From NCBI RefSeq assembly GCF_036785885.1, contig NC_092320.1:17609557-17673556 (forward strand): a DNA stretch of 64,000 nt, in the 5' to 3' direction. A program made the position numbers and the translations under genes. Shown piece by piece: positions 11,362 to 23,214 of this stretch. Under the pieces are notes generated by a model. It saw only the letters and a list, made by a program, of their open reading frames with translations, made no database searches and had not been told where the DNA came from. Numbering within the stretch: position 1 is the first letter of the stretch; each line of letters begins with the position of its first letter. The DNA comes from Coffea arabica (Eukaryota; Streptophyta; Magnoliopsida; Gentianales; Rubiaceae).

Positions 11362-11639
11362 TTGTCAAACAAAGGCCCCATAATAGGTCTATTCATACAA
11401 GGACAATAAAACATGAAAAACGAAATTGTTTCCCTTGTTTATTTCGTATCAATAAAGCTTGGATGATGTAACTTTCTTGGATGAGTCCAAAGAACTCTTG
11501 TGTCAAGGCCTATGCTCATCTCTAAATAGATTTTTCATGTTTATCACCTTTTATCGTCTGTTTGTTTTGTAAAGATCCCCATTTCTCAAAATTTGATCCT
11601 TACTATTTTTATTCTCAGAGATTTGGAGGAAGGTCCTTA

Positions 11640-12545
11640 GTCTCAGGCCCTTGGCCCAACCTTTTGATTAAGACTGCAATTGGGGAATGGTTAGCATACC
11701 AATTTCTGGTTTGACCACTGGCTTCTAATTGGCCCATTGTTCTTGAAATTCTCTAGAAATTTGCTGCATTGTTTTGGCTGTATATAGATGATCAGATAGC
11801 TAAGTGTATGACTAATGTTAACTGGAAATGGCCTAAAGGCAGGAAGAAAACTAGTGAAGTCCAGATGCTTATGCAAGAAACACCTAGTGTGTTTTTTCCA
11901 CTTGTTGATCATGATGATCAAGCTCACTGGACTTCTGCAATGCAGGCTCTGAGACAACAAGGGACTGAAGTCTATTTGTACAAGCTTGTCTAGGGTAAAC
12001 TTAATATTTCACGATTTGCTTTCATAATTGGGGAGTAGACGTGAATTCGGAATTGTGTATGCTGCATAATGAAGTCGATGAACGCAAAGAGATTGTAGAG
12101 TTTTTCAACAGATCTGGCAGAAGGTACAAACTCTGCGTTTTAGGGAAAATATGCTTCGAGGATGAATTGCATGGGTGGCTCATCGTTGGTCTGGCAATTC
12201 CTTTGTTCATCAATTTAAGAGACTTGTGTTCTCTGTAATGATTAACTCTGTGTAATGCTGCATTTTTTAGAGCTTAGGCAACTTCAGCTGTCAGTATTAC
12301 AATGACCATTGTGAATGAAGAAGAACATGTAGTGGGAACTTGGTAAGATTCCACATGCATAGGAAATTAGCCTTGGCATGAGGCCTGTCCTAAAAGTGCT
12401 TCTGTTTAGCCAGTCTTGTGTATAGTTTAGATTCTCCTTTGTACTCTTTTTTTTTTTTTTTTTTTTTTGTCGTAAGAATAATATTTGTATAACCTACTCT
12501 AATTTAATCTAAGAGAAGAAGGAGTTGACGGAATTTTTCCGTCGA
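11640..12545. other. Spacer with two unidentified plus-strand open frames
   Basis: Open frames at 11769-11993 (74 residues, beginning MFWLYIDDQIAKCM) and 12041-12238 (65 residues, ending IPLFINLRDLCSL) lie close together on the + strand and have less AT-rich, gene-like composition. I do not recognise either. They could be exons of a decayed gene or fragments carried by a transposon. There are no convincing splice sites joining them and no start context to prefer, so they are not called as genes. Confidence 0.3.
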
Positions 12546-12648
12546 AAAAAGTCACAATTAAATGGCAAAATGGAAGGTCAAGATTGACTTCCCATTCCAC
12601 CAAAAATGGCAAAAAGTCACAATTAAATGGCAAAATGGAAGGTCAAGA
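12546..12648. repeat. 38-bp direct repeat, two copies
   Basis: AAAAAGTCACAATTAAATGG, continuing into CAAAATGGAAGGTCAAGA, occurs at 12546-12583 and again at 12611-12648. The 27 bp between the copies is unrelated. No function is apparent. Confidence 0.85.
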
Positions 12649-12799
12649 GGCTGTTGGCAGATTCTCTTTTGTAACTTTTTTTTTTTTGGTCAAACAATTA
12701 CACATAAGTTAGATTAAAATTAGCTGAAACATTCTGAGGTTGAACCTAAGAGGGACCACAAGAAACATCCATCCATCCAGCCAATTGATGACAGGAAGG

Positions 12800-12870
12800 T
12801 ACTCTTGTCGAGATTCTCCTTTGTACTTGAGTGTCCAAAAACTTGTAGTGTCAGAAGAGTCACTTTGGTT
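12800..12870. other. Short relic of the UGT 3' flank
   Basis: TCCAAAAACTTGTAGTGTCA and the following TTTGGTTGGTT match the flank text at 44950-44985, 48370-48410 and 56060-56100. This shows that the downstream spacer of the second UGT also descends from the repeated unit. Confidence 0.55.
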
Positions 12871-13249
12871 GGTTATTGCAGGGAATGGAGCACTTGCATT
12901 TGGCGCATGGCCTATTATAGGGCATGAAGTTTTTCAAAAACTGTTCTTTCTGATGATGACAATTAATATAAAGTAAGGGATTGGGTTTACCCTAGAAGCA
13001 ATACAACATTGTTGCTTATCTGAAGCAGAAACCAATGTATTCAGATTGAAATTTCGTAAATAAAAGATCTACCAACCCCACGCGTAACCCTAAAAATAGT
13101 TTATGTCATGGTACGTACTAGACCTCAAATGATTTTGAAGCTTTCTTTTGTACACTAACTAGAATTGTAGTTCCTGAGCAGAATTCCTAAACAATGAACT
13201 TTTGGCTCGATCTTTTATTTATTTATTTTTTTTTGGAACATTATTCATA

Positions 13250-13565
13250 GTTATTAAATCCTATCAAACTCGACGATTAAACCTATCAACTCGATAAATT
13301 AACCATTTAACCTCGGGTAAGACCTTAGACCAAATAACAGAGGAACTCATTGACCAGACAATTATTTATGAATTTAATAGATAAACTCCAGAAAATTGGT
13401 TGGTTCAAATAATTATATTATTCTTACTTATTTAAATATAGTGTTTTATTATATTATAGTTGCATCGTTTGAAACTTGAGCTTGAACCATTGGTCCGTTG
13501 AATTGGTAACCTTATCGGGGTCATATTATTTGTTACACACACATATACATGTATACATACATACA

Positions 13566-13599
<34 letters not shown>

Positions 13600-13600
13600 C
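13250..13600. repeat. Worn hAT-like remnant and (AT)n microsatellite
   Basis: The segment 13255-13500 has CAAACTCGACGATTAAACC at one side and TTGAACCATTGGTCCGTTG at the other. It resembles the CGGTCC-rich ends of the element at 7471-7993 but is too decayed to bound. A perfect AT dinucleotide run follows at about 13569-13596. Confidence 0.4.
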
Positions 13601-13914
13601 CAGCATTATTCAGTGTATAGTTATTGTAGTTTTTTTTTTTTCATCTTTTTGTCCTATCTCGTATTAATATATCTACTCTGATCGATGTTAGGTGTAGAAA
13701 AAGGGATTGAATTGTTCGGATATTCGTGCAAGAACATGGGATGGTTGGGGGCAGCGTGAAACGTTTTATTAATACTTGCATTGTGGGATCCTTAACATGC
13801 AAGTTAGTATGTTACCACAGCCATCCACTCAAAGAATTTGCTCGGTGTCGAAAGACAACACAACGTGGCCAAGCCACCAAACACCACAAGACACCCAACA
13901 ATCCCGTATGAATG

Positions 13915-14440
13915 AATATATATATTGAAAAAGCAAAATTCTTCAGAGAAGAAAATTTTATGTTTGTCACGTACAACTGGCACATACACGAATGACAAGG
14001 AATCATGTGCACTCTTGACCATTCTTCTTCAACGACGTAACATTTCTTGGATGAATTGGATTTTGCTGGATGAATGAACGAGGTTCAATTATCTTTAAGG
14101 AAAAAGACGATTTAATATTATTGTCTAAAAAGACAATTGAATGAGCCAAGAACTGATGTTTTGTGTTTGTCTCTACTCTACAATTAGAGATCAAAATCGA
14201 GATGTGCAGAAATTTTGAACAAGCAAGAACTACTAGCCAATAAACATAAACATAGCACAAGAGCTATCGCAACAGGAGAGCCAAGTGTTTAATTAATGGA
14301 AATACTGTTAGAAAGCTGATCTTCTGCAGTCTAATTAAGATTTCATTGCACTTAATCTAACTCAAGAAGTTACAGTGCTTATTAATCAGAATTTCTCCTG
14401 ATTAAAGAACATATTTATTTTGTTTGGATGAACAGAAAAC
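13915..14440 (-). other. 3' flank of UGT copy 2, duplicated at 36340-37111
   Basis: Near-identical sequence recurs downstream of UGT copy 3, where a SINE has been inserted into it. The two genes were therefore copied together with at least 500 bp of 3' flank. It presumably includes the 3' UTR. Confidence 0.8.
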
Positions 14441-15886
14441 CTACCGACCAATATGAGCAATGAAAGAATCCATCTCCAAGCGACTAGTACCGCCTTCCAT
14501 AACAGAATCCTTTACTGCTTTGCTCAATTCTTTTGCCCTTTGCCTCATCTCTTCTCCTTCAGCTGAATCCATCAATCTTCTCACAGCATTTTCAACAGCC
14601 ATGGATGTCTCAAGTTCGTCTTGCCGAGACCAATCCCTTACCGACAGACCAATTTTCAGCACCTTTTCCAGTAGTATTGCGTTTCTGTACTGGTCAGTAT
14701 GCATAGGCCATGCCGCCACCGGCACTCCCATGCTAATGCTCTCCATACACGAGTTCCATCCGCAGTGGCTCATGAATCCACCTGTTGATGAATGTCCAAG
14801 AATCTCCAGTTGGGGTGCCCAATCCCTCATAATTATTCCTCTTCCTTCAGTTCTTTCTTCGAATCCTCCGGGCAACTGAACTCTCCTAACTTCTCCCTTG
14901 AAGACATCTCCTTGATCTCCATCCTTCAGTATCCATATGAACTTTTGCCCGCTTTTCTCTAATCCAATCGCGATCTGCGTGGCTTCCTCGTCCGATACTG
15001 AAGTATTCGAACCAAAGCAAACAAAAATGACCCAGTTTGGGCCTTGTTTGTCTAGCCACTCCAGGCAATAGTGTCTCTGTCCCGTGTTTTTCTGCTCATT
15101 GATCTCAACTGGGTTGAAGGGACCAACAGCCCATTGCTTGTGGGAATCGGCAGCACTGGCTTTTGCAAGAAGATCAAGGTATGGACCCTCTATAAACCTG
15201 CATGTGTTGTACAGATCGCCCCCAGAGCTAATTGGCTTGGATTCATTTTGCAATTTTATGAAATCTTTCAACTCTTGAGGTAAAGAACTTGCATGTGATG
15301 GAAGATTTTCGAGTGCTTCAAGTATTTCAGGCTCGAGTACTCTAGGTTTCCCTATTTTTTCCCAAGAATATGCGTACGCGGTGAAGGCTGAGACGCTCAT
15401 AAAGCTATAGGACTCTGCATTGGGAATTAAATCAACATCCTGGATGACATATGGCGTAACGGAGTCATAAATAACCACCAATCTTCTCGTTGTGCTAGAA
15501 AGTTGTTGCAGAAGTGCGTAAACTGGCTCCCGGAGTTTGATGGATGCTTTCAGCATTGGGATGAGTTGTACGGGAAATTTTGTCGGGGCGTTTGGGTCGG
15601 GAGGAGGAGTTTCATAAGAAGGGACAGGAAAATCGTGGAAATGGATGTTGGAAATGGCAAGAGGATCCCAACCTTGTACTCGGACCTTCGCCTGGCGGGT
15701 GTGAGTGGCCGTGCCAACGTAGTGAACGGGTATATTGTAGGAGGAGATGAGGCGGGAGAGATGGAGGAGCTGGTTGAGATGACCTTGTAAAAGAAGGGGA
15801 ACCATAACCACAGTTACTTCATGTGTTTCTTCTTCTTGAATGCTACCAATTTGGTTTTGTGCAGTAGAATGACCAGTTTTGGGCAT
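14441..15886 (-). CDS. Family-1 UDP-glycosyltransferase, zeatin O-glucosyltransferase-like (copy 2)
   Basis: A 481-residue intact single-exon UGT. The catalytic His is residue 36 in LLLQGHLNQLLHLS and the paired Asp about 141 in VVIYDSVTPYV. The PSPG box covers about 356-399, starting WAPQLEILGHSST and ending AAWPMHTDQ, with Gln at the sugar-contacting last position. The residues before the catalytic His read LLL, where six of the other copies have a Pro-Ala pair, and TDQ replaces SDQ. It is closest to copy 3 (shared ATHTRQAKVRVQGWDP and TCRFIEGPYLDLLAKA), and the 3' flanks match too. The upstream segment at the position of the TATA box of copies 3 and 4 reads CTTCTAAGAGC, so the TATA core is altered. 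The acceptor is not predictable; the family's known substrates are cytokinins and other hydroxylated metabolites. Confidence 0.93.
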   Translation of the reverse strand: MPKTGHSTAQNQIGSIQEEETHEVTVVMVPLLLQGHLNQLLHLSRLISSYNIPVHYVGTATHTRQAKVRVQGWDPLAISNIHFHDFPVPSYETPPPDPNAPTKFPVQLIPMLKASIKLREPVYALLQQLSSTTRRLVVIYDSVTPYVIQDVDLIPNAESYSFMSVSAFTAYAYSWEKIGKPRVLEPEILEALENLPSHASSLPQELKDFIKLQNESKPISSGGDLYNTCRFIEGPYLDLLAKASAADSHKQWAVGPFNPVEINEQKNTGQRHYCLEWLDKQGPNWVIFVCFGSNTSVSDEEATQIAIGLEKSGQKFIWILKDGDQGDVFKGEVRRVQLPGGFEERTEGRGIIMRDWAPQLEILGHSSTGGFMSHCGWNSCMESISMGVPVAAWPMHTDQYRNAILLEKVLKIGLSVRDWSRQDELETSMAVENAVRRLMDSAEGEEMRQRAKELSKAVKDSVMEGGTSRLEMDSFIAHIGR

Positions 15887-15959
15887 TGGCTGGATTTGGG
15901 ATTTGGAAAGCTCTTTGTACTTTAGCTTGTCAGAATTGCTTTGCTCTTAGAAGTTGTAA

Positions 15960-16080
15960 GATGAAAGCTCTGCTAATACTGTAGGCTTCTACAACTCAAG
16001 AGAAGCTTCTACAACTCATCTTAATTGCAAGTGGACCCTCTGCTAATATTGTAGGCTTCCTAACCTTCCCAAGAACTCTT
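15960..16080. repeat. About 70-bp direct repeats upstream of UGT copy 2
   Basis: CTCTGCTAATACTGTAGGCT (from 15967) recurs as CTCTGCTAATATTGTAGGCT (from 16037), and GCTTCTACAACTCA is itself repeated in between. A TTGCAAGTGG motif also recurs just downstream (16025 and 16101). These are short duplications in the promoter-proximal region. Confidence 0.75.
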
Positions 16081-16109
16081 TCCATGATTGGTAATATTAT
16101 TGCAAGTGG

Positions 16110-16408
16110 AACCTCTGTTAGCGGACAAAGTTGGAAAGTACTTGACCATCAAGATTGCTCTGTTGGCAAAATTTGACTTTGATCCAAGTACTCATCAGTT
16201 ATTCGATCTGGGTTTCCATCATCCTTACAGTTACAGCAAGGAAGCAGCAAATTTGACTTTGATCCAAATACTCAAATTGTTGGATCTGTAGTAGGACCGA
16301 CGCGCGGGTTTTACTGCAGTTACAGCAAGGAAACAGCAGAAGAATTGTACAGAAGATACGAGCATCGAGGACAAGGTGGAGGGTCGGTTGTTGTTGTCCC
16401 TTAAATTG
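16110..16408 (+). pseudogene. Recurring plus-strand coding-like relic (copy A1)
   Basis: On the + strand the frame reads LLADKVGKYLTIK, then LAKFDFDPSTHQLFDL and YSYSKEAA. A second piece reads KETAEELYRRYEHRGQGGGS before a stop. The same protein-like text appears at 38680-39006 and 42385-42745, and more weakly at 59690-60110, always upstream of a UGT gene. The LAKFDFDP block is duplicated internally at the DNA level. I do not recognise the family. It could be a remnant exon of a former neighbour gene or noncoding DNA that happens to be open. The copies are not all intact. Confidence 0.4.
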
Positions 16409-16429
16409 TTATACTTCCTCTCTCCCATT

Positions 16430-16803
16430 TTAATAGTTCTAATTTTTTTTCATACAATTTAAAAAAAAATAATTAATTTTATTAAAAAAATAAATTTAAA
16501 TTATTAATTTTCTAAAATACCCTTACATTATTGTTTCCTCAAGTGGAAGAACAACGGGGGCTACAACAACAATGAAAAAATAAAAACATTGAGAAAAAGT
16601 TGTTCAAACCATCATAAAGGAGAGAAGATTGAATTGTCCAAAACAATTTGTGGAATTGGAGTCCGATTATGATTCTAGTAACTATATTTTGGATGAAAGT
16701 TTTTTCAAATCTGATAAAGGGAAAAGCTATTTAAAATCTGATATTTTCCTTGAGAAGAGGAAAATTTAAGTCAGAGTTCTTCCATTGTTAAGTTTAGTAT
16801 TTC
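16430..16803. other. AT-rich spacer
   Basis: No gene or definable element is seen between the UGT copy 2 upstream module and the MITE that follows. Confidence 0.4.
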
Positions 16804-16812
16804 AATTTTGAA

Positions 16813-17218
16813 GGATTATTATTACTTTACCCCCTTAGTGTTTGGTGTTACTATCAATTTTTCCCTTAACTTTGTTTTTTAGTCATTTTACCTACAAAAT
16901 TAAAGATCAAACTTAATGAAATTTATTAATTCAAGTCATAAGACATGTTTATCTTTTAAAATCATTATTACTTTACTCTCATAAACTATATCTTTATTAT
17001 TAATTTACCTCATAGAGTTATTTTTTAGATAATTTATCCCACCATTAGACCAACTTAACAAGTTAAAAAATTTTAGAAGAAAGTACTCTCTTTTTGTATA
17101 ATAAAAACAATAAAAAAGTTAGAGTAGCCCTTCTCCTTTTTAGTATCAAGGAAAAGAAAGTCAAAATATTAATCTCTTTCTTCTTGACAATCTTATTAAT
17201 ATTGGAAAAATAGAATAT

Positions 17219-17255
<37 letters not shown>

Positions 17256-17480
17256 AAATACCTAGAAAATTATGTTAGAGAGTTAAGCGATTGTACTACT
17301 ATAATTTAAAGGGATAAAGTGATAATAATGTAGTAATGTTATAAAATAAAAGAGAATTTTTGTCAAAAAATTGTTAACATATTAAGTTGAATTACCTATG
17401 GGGTGAAGTGACTAAAAAATAACGTTAGGGGGTAAATTAATGTAGTAATATATTTTATGGGGGTAAAGTGATAATAACCC
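16813..17480. mobile_element. Long-TIR MITE, Mutator type, with perfect 9-bp TSD
   Basis: The 668-bp element is flanked by AATTTTGAA at 16804-16812 and 17481-17489. Its ends are inverted repeats of the form GGATTATTATTACTTTACCC and the complement of GTAAAGTGATAATAACCC. It holds a perfect (GA)n run at about 17220-17253 and no ORF. A truncated relative is at 47263-47342. Confidence 0.88.
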
Positions 17481-17671
17481 AATTTTGAACCAAATAGTTG
17501 GAGGTGGGAAGATTATGGTGAGGGGTGGTAGATTAAAAAAAATGGAAAATTTAAGTCAAGTCTCGAGATTTTGTTACAGATCCAAAAACATATGGAACAT
17601 ATTGGGACGATTTATTTGTAATAGAATTTTGCCGAGTAAACTCTTCCATGTAAGCTTGACGAGTTAGTGTT

Positions 17672-18054
17672 AACGAATGTCCAGTTCTACACCCGCCAAT
17701 CACTTCAAACTCTAATTACATTATCTTTACATTATCTATCATTAGGGACAATGAAAAAGGATAAGAGTATAAAGTCATATAGATCCAATTTAAACAAAAG
17801 ATTCTGAAATCTAATTTTACACTTCTTTTATTCTCATTTGCGAAAATTAAAATCATGAAAATAAACTACCTATCATGAATACAGGCTAGTAATTCAAAAT
17901 GTTGAATGAAAAGATAAGAAATATGTTCTTCACATCCTAAATTTTTGGCCCCAACAATTATTTTACATATCAATAACCTTATCTAGTAAATAAGCATTTT
18001 TCACTATTAAGAAACTTTATATAAATCAAAATATCAAAATATAATTATCTATCC
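17672..18054. repeat. Segment duplicated at 40150-40529
   Basis: About 380 bp from AACGAATGTCCAGTT to AATTATCTATCC recurs nearly unchanged in the same orientation at 40150-40529. The two copies lie on opposite sides of UGT copy 3 and the LTR element. They mark a segmental duplication of spacer DNA. Confidence 0.9.
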
Positions 18055-19440
18055 ATAAATTAAGAGACTCTAATTAATTTTAATTCAACAGGCCTCAACA
18101 TTTCCTTCCTAATCATTGTTTTCCTTGGATCTTCATTTGTCATATTCTTTTTCCTCTGCTCTAGCACTATCACCCTATTATCAAATAACAATTTTAACAA
18201 ATAAAAAATTAAAATTAAAATGAATACGTATAATGGAGTTATTATTTTATGGGGGGAAGTAGTTACAATTCTTTCATTTTAGCCTAAAGATTTTTCATGG
18301 AATCAATACCCGTCTTCTTGTCAGCCACAGGGAATTTTTTTTCCAAAAATAAAAAGGACACAGAATAAATAAAAATTTTAAAAAAAATGAAAAACCACAT
18401 TTCTTTAGATTTAAGGGGAAAAGTATTTATAGCATCACATACAAACTTCAACTTGCCTTTGTTAGGGCGCAAAAGAAAGTCAGATAAAAGGAGGAAGTCG
18501 TAAGAAAAGGAATAAGCAAAGGTTTCTAATTAGGACACAAAAAAATGACAAAAAATAATAAATAGTATATACAAAGAGAGACGGTAAAAGTAGAAGATCA
18601 TGAATCATGATTATTGGACTAAGAAAGAAAAGAAATATCAAACCCAATCTTGATCTCCTACAACTAAACCATTCATTTAGTTAATTATGGATAAAATTGA
18701 AAGAAAATGCATCAACTAATTCAATTGAGAAAAAAAGTAGAGTAAACGATTTGGATGAAGGGAAGAAAAGAAGAGCAGTACAGAGTGAAAACTAAATAAG
18801 GAATTTGCAGTGTAGATAAGAGTTCGTTTGGTTGTCCTTAGCAAAACAACAGAAAGGAAATAAGGTGAAAAAAAAGGAAGCAAAAGGAAGAAAAGAAAAG
18901 GAATGTGCCATGTGTCAAAATGAAGGGAGAGTCACTTGGCAACCATTGAACTTGCTACAATAGCTCCACTTTCTTCTTATATAACTAGGAGGTTTTCGGC
19001 TGTGCTTATAATCTGTTGTCATATATTTTTGTATAAGATAAGATTAATAGTAATGTTTGTGAAATAGCATTCTTAAAATCATAAATTACCAATCAAACAT
19101 GTGGCTAACAATATAAGACTAAACAAAATCAGAAAACCATCAACATTGCAAAAGATAAAAGAAGATGACAAAAGATTGGCAAATAGTTTTACAAATAGCT
19201 TCATATCTTCAAGTGTAAGTTAGTCTTACAGAGACGGGAGAAGACATGCTGAATACTTAATATAAAGTGCAATGATAAGCTGCAATTACAAAATATCAAA
19301 TATTGAAATCCATTAAGTTGCACAAAAGAACAATTTCTTAATGGATGTCAATATTGTGTCAAAAGATGCAAGATTAGCAATTCAGCTATAAAGTGCTTCA
19401 AGATTAGCAAGATTAGCAATTCAAAAGGCTTCAAGCAAGT
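18055..19440. other. AT-rich spacer, no gene seen
   Basis: No recognisable coding sequence. A TATATAA-like motif at about 18980 is followed by no convincing ORF. Confidence 0.4.
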
Positions 19441-19930
19441 TTAGAGTTCGTTATTGTGCTGCTTCTTCAAGGGACTTCTTGGTGCAAGATTAGTTGGAGC
19501 GAAAGCTGAGAGTGCATTGGTGGGCAGTGAGGCAGGTGTAATAGCTTCAGCAGAATTTGATCCAATTTTAGGAGGTACAGTTCCAAAAGCCAAGGCTCTC
19601 TTTGCTGTGGTCACTAGAGGCTGCACTTTGTTTGTAGTAGTAGAAGTTTCAGCGATGGTATCAAGCAGTTTTTTGGTTGATGGATTGAAAAATTCATTTT
19701 TGTTAGCAGACTGTAGCACAGTAGCATGAAGGTCTCGAATTTTTTCATTCGTTTCTGTAGCCGTGATTGCCATTGGAATGTGAGCTGATTCCTCAGTAGT
19801 GTATACCTTGAAAATATTATACTTGCCTTCCTTCTAGCCTTGATAATCTGCCTCATAGTAGCGGATAAAACACACAATCGAATGTTTTCCGATTGCAGAT
19901 GCTAGTTCAACAGAAAAGTTAAGCTCCTAC
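19441..19930 (-). pseudogene. Unidentified minus-strand ORF or fragment
   Basis: An open frame of 110 codons (19441-19773) begins MAITATETNEKIRDLHATVL and continues with an Ala/Thr/Pro-rich tail ending KKQHNNEL. A second minus-strand frame overlaps just upstream (to 19877). Together they look like pieces of one decayed coding region. I see no domain I can name. Its position, 200 bp from the LTR element, and the low-complexity tail leave a transposon-captured fragment possible. Confidence 0.3.
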
Positions 19931-20120
19931 AATTTTTTGTTTTAAAGTATATATAATTATCAAGTGTATCCTGAAATATTAGCTATTTGTTTGGAATTAG
20001 AAGTTTTTATTGTATATTTTGCTCCTATACACTTTGCTGATATATATGAGTAGGCCTATATAATATGCCAATATATATATGAGCTCTTTGTCTGTTTTAA
20101 TAACATTTGACTACTACTAG

Positions 20121-23100
20121 TGTGAGAACCCGTATTTCCCTAATATTTTCCTAGGGTTTTAGTTCCTTTAATTGCGTAATTTTTGCATTTTCTGGTTTAG
20201 AAATATTTTCTGGATGGATTTTATGAGCAATTATGGTTTTGAGATGATTTTTCTAGCATTGGAGAATTTTTAAAAAATTAAGAATATATATTGGACGTGG
20301 GACCCACTAGTGCGAAAAGTTCGGAAAAATTCGGCCAATTAGGTTAAATTTCGGATACTGGTGGAAATTTATCGGGTGTTAAGAGATAAGTAGAGGGTGA
20401 CATGGCATTGATGTGAGAGGAATCAAGTGATAGGAAGGCATTAAATGAAGTGCCAAGTGGCACTATGTGATTGGTCCACTTGTTGGACATTTTTGACTTT
20501 TCTTACCATGGATTAAATATCTCAAAAATTGACTAAAAATTCACTCTTTCTTACCTCTTGTTGGCCGACTCTTGAGAGCTCAAGAAGGAAGAGAATTGCT
20601 TCAAATTTCAAGCTTCCATATAGCTCAATCTTCCAAACCACTTGCCTAACTTAGTTTCTATTCCATAAAAGCCTTCCATTAGGTGCTAGTGAGTTGCTTA
20701 GTGAAGTTTTTTGGAAGAGCTAAGGTGGTCTACAACTCCTCTTCTCTTGTTTACTAGGTAAGTGATGATTGAACATTCTTTTATAGCTAATGATGTTGAA
20801 TTTATGCCTAATGGTGGCTATTGTGTTAGAAATTGTGGATTATTTCTTGGTTTGAAGTGATTTGGTTGAGTTTTTTATTTTTTGAGGAATTTTCTGGTTT
20901 CATATGATCTTGATGGTGTGGTTGTTTTTGATGGTTGGTAATAAGGGGCTTTGGCTCTAGTAGGTGCATATGATAGAAAATTGCAATCAATTTTGGATTT
21001 GGAAGAATTTCTGGAAAATTTGGGTTCTTGGTTGAACATTCTGTCCGAAATTTTAGGTCATAGATAGAGGCCGAATTGGACTTTACTCAAAACATAAAAG
21101 TTGTAGGTATTGATGAGTTTGAAGTGCCTGCAAAATTTCAGGGCATTTGGAGTAGTGTAGAGTGAGTTATGCCGTTTTTACTGTTGCTGTTCTGGGTGAA
21201 CAGAATGTGCGAACTGCGATAGTAATTGTCTGTTTTGACTGGAATTGGTTTGGATTTTGTTGTTGGTGTCTTCTGATGAAATGTAGAGGGATGTCTTAGC
21301 TACCTTATGCCTTTGGAATCAATGCATTTGGACCTGTATAGACCGAATTATACTGATTACAGTTTTGTGTGATTTGTAAACCTGCAATTACGGTTCAGGT
21401 TGTGGTATTCTGCATTTTCGACCTAGTTGTGCTAGGATTTGGACTGAGTGGCCTTCTACATTATTGTAGCCCTGTTTCATAGCTTCGAAACGGTGGGTCT
21501 TACACCCCCATCCGATGACCGTAGAGAATTTTACACCATTACCGCATAATAAGGGCAAAACAGTTTTCTATTTGGGGCCAAGACTAAGGCCATTTTCTAA
21601 TTTCTGGTTTGCTATTATGCTCATTTATGCATATGAAACCCTATTGGGGTTGTGTTTAGCATTGCTATATGACTCGTTATCGAGTCTCTTTTAGGGCTTG
21701 CTTTCATTTCGGTTGTTTCCTACCTAACTTTTGTACTTGTACTACTTTGAGCCTAGTGAACGGCTTTTGGGAATGAGATGACTTTTGTGTGAGGTGTTGG
21801 GACTGATTTGAGGAAATAATGAAGCCTTAATGGCTGGAAAAGTAAGAATTTAGGGGAAGTGCTGCCCGATTTTCTAGGCCGTTTGGTTCTTTAAGTTGGA
21901 TTTGCCTTTTGGTGAAAATGAAAGGACTTTTGGGTTGCTTGAGCCTAGATTTTCATGTTACCCTTTTATTCCCGAAAATCAGGTTTTGCACCCTTGCATT
22001 AGTAATTATTTGGTGAGGTATACGACTAGTAGTCGAGCCTCACATGTGCACTCTGTTTACTCGATTCTGGATGTGAAACCTTCAATTGGTTTATTTTGAT
22101 TATTTTAGGGTTTCTTGGCGATTAAGGCCAATCTGAAGTGAAAACTTTTGAAGTTGAGCCGGTGAGTGTACCACTCCCCTCCATTGCTGTTTAACTTGAT
22201 TTCTGCTCTGCAATCTGTTTATTTGTTCGAGACGAGGGTGTACTTTATCACACTCGTTCTCTAGTCTGTTCATATGCCAATTTACTATGCAAAATTTGAA
22301 TCTGTTATCTGTGTCTGCATCTGTTCGGATTTCTATGACCTATGAGCTCAATCCTGTGGCTAAGTTATTCGAGTCGGGCCGGCAAGGGCCTGGACGATTA
22401 GATAACGAACCACGGTAGTCTGTTCGGGGATTGTGGGTATTGAGACCCTTGATTCCGGGTATACTCGAGTATTACCATTTCTGTTCGGTTACGGTGAGCG
22501 GGCCCGGCAAAGGGGTGTTTGGTGGACGGAATTCGGTGTAAAGAGGGGTCTACGGACGCGTTGGTTCTATATACGTTGACGGAGAGTCAACTGGTTTGGA
22601 TCAAGTACTGCGCTGGAAATTTGGCTCCTGAGAGCCACCTGTATCCTTCTGATTTGAATCATTAGTTCCTTTGCTTTACATCTGATTTGTTAAATGTGAA
22701 ATGTCATGATTTTAATGCTATCTGTTTGGTACCTCATTGAGCGCAAGCTCACCCCGTTCTGTTCCTTTTGTTTTCCTTACAGGAAAAATAAATACTTTTG
22801 GTCTGGATTTGACAAATGGCTGCCAAATTGAGCTAGTGGAACATATCTTTTGTATAGCTCATGTATTAAAACCCTAAGCGTACTTTTGGGGCGTTTTCTC
22901 TTTTGATTTGGCAAACCGTGTATATGTATCAACTTTTGAAAACTTTTGTATGTCATTTTGGATTGTTATCGCTAAAGTTCCGATATGAGTGTTTGTGTGC
23001 TCTTTCGATTGGGTTCTGACGGGTCGGTTACTATTCATGGCCGACTCCGACTTTGTTTTTTTTTTATTTTTGTGGGTTCGACTTGTTTTCACGCGGTGGT

Positions 23101-23212
23101 ATGACCCGAAAAGTATTAGATCGTGCTAATCTGATCCGTAGTCCTGGCGAGAGCTGGGCAGGCAGTCCGCTAACCCCTTTGGTTCGCCTTAGGGGAAAGT
23201 GGGGTTGTTACA
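20121..23212 (+). repeat. LTR 1 of the composite element
   Basis: The 3092-bp long terminal repeat has TG...CA ends. Small open frames inside it recur at the same places in all three LTRs and are not counted as genes. LTRs of this length are typical of Tekay/Del-type Ty3 elements. Confidence 0.93.
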
Positions 23213-23214
23213 AG

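Noticed and set aside
21896-22099. Small open frames inside the LTRs (67, 72 and 76 codons)
   Set aside because: They recur only because the LTR is repeated, have no recognisable motif, and span expected noncoding LTR regions.
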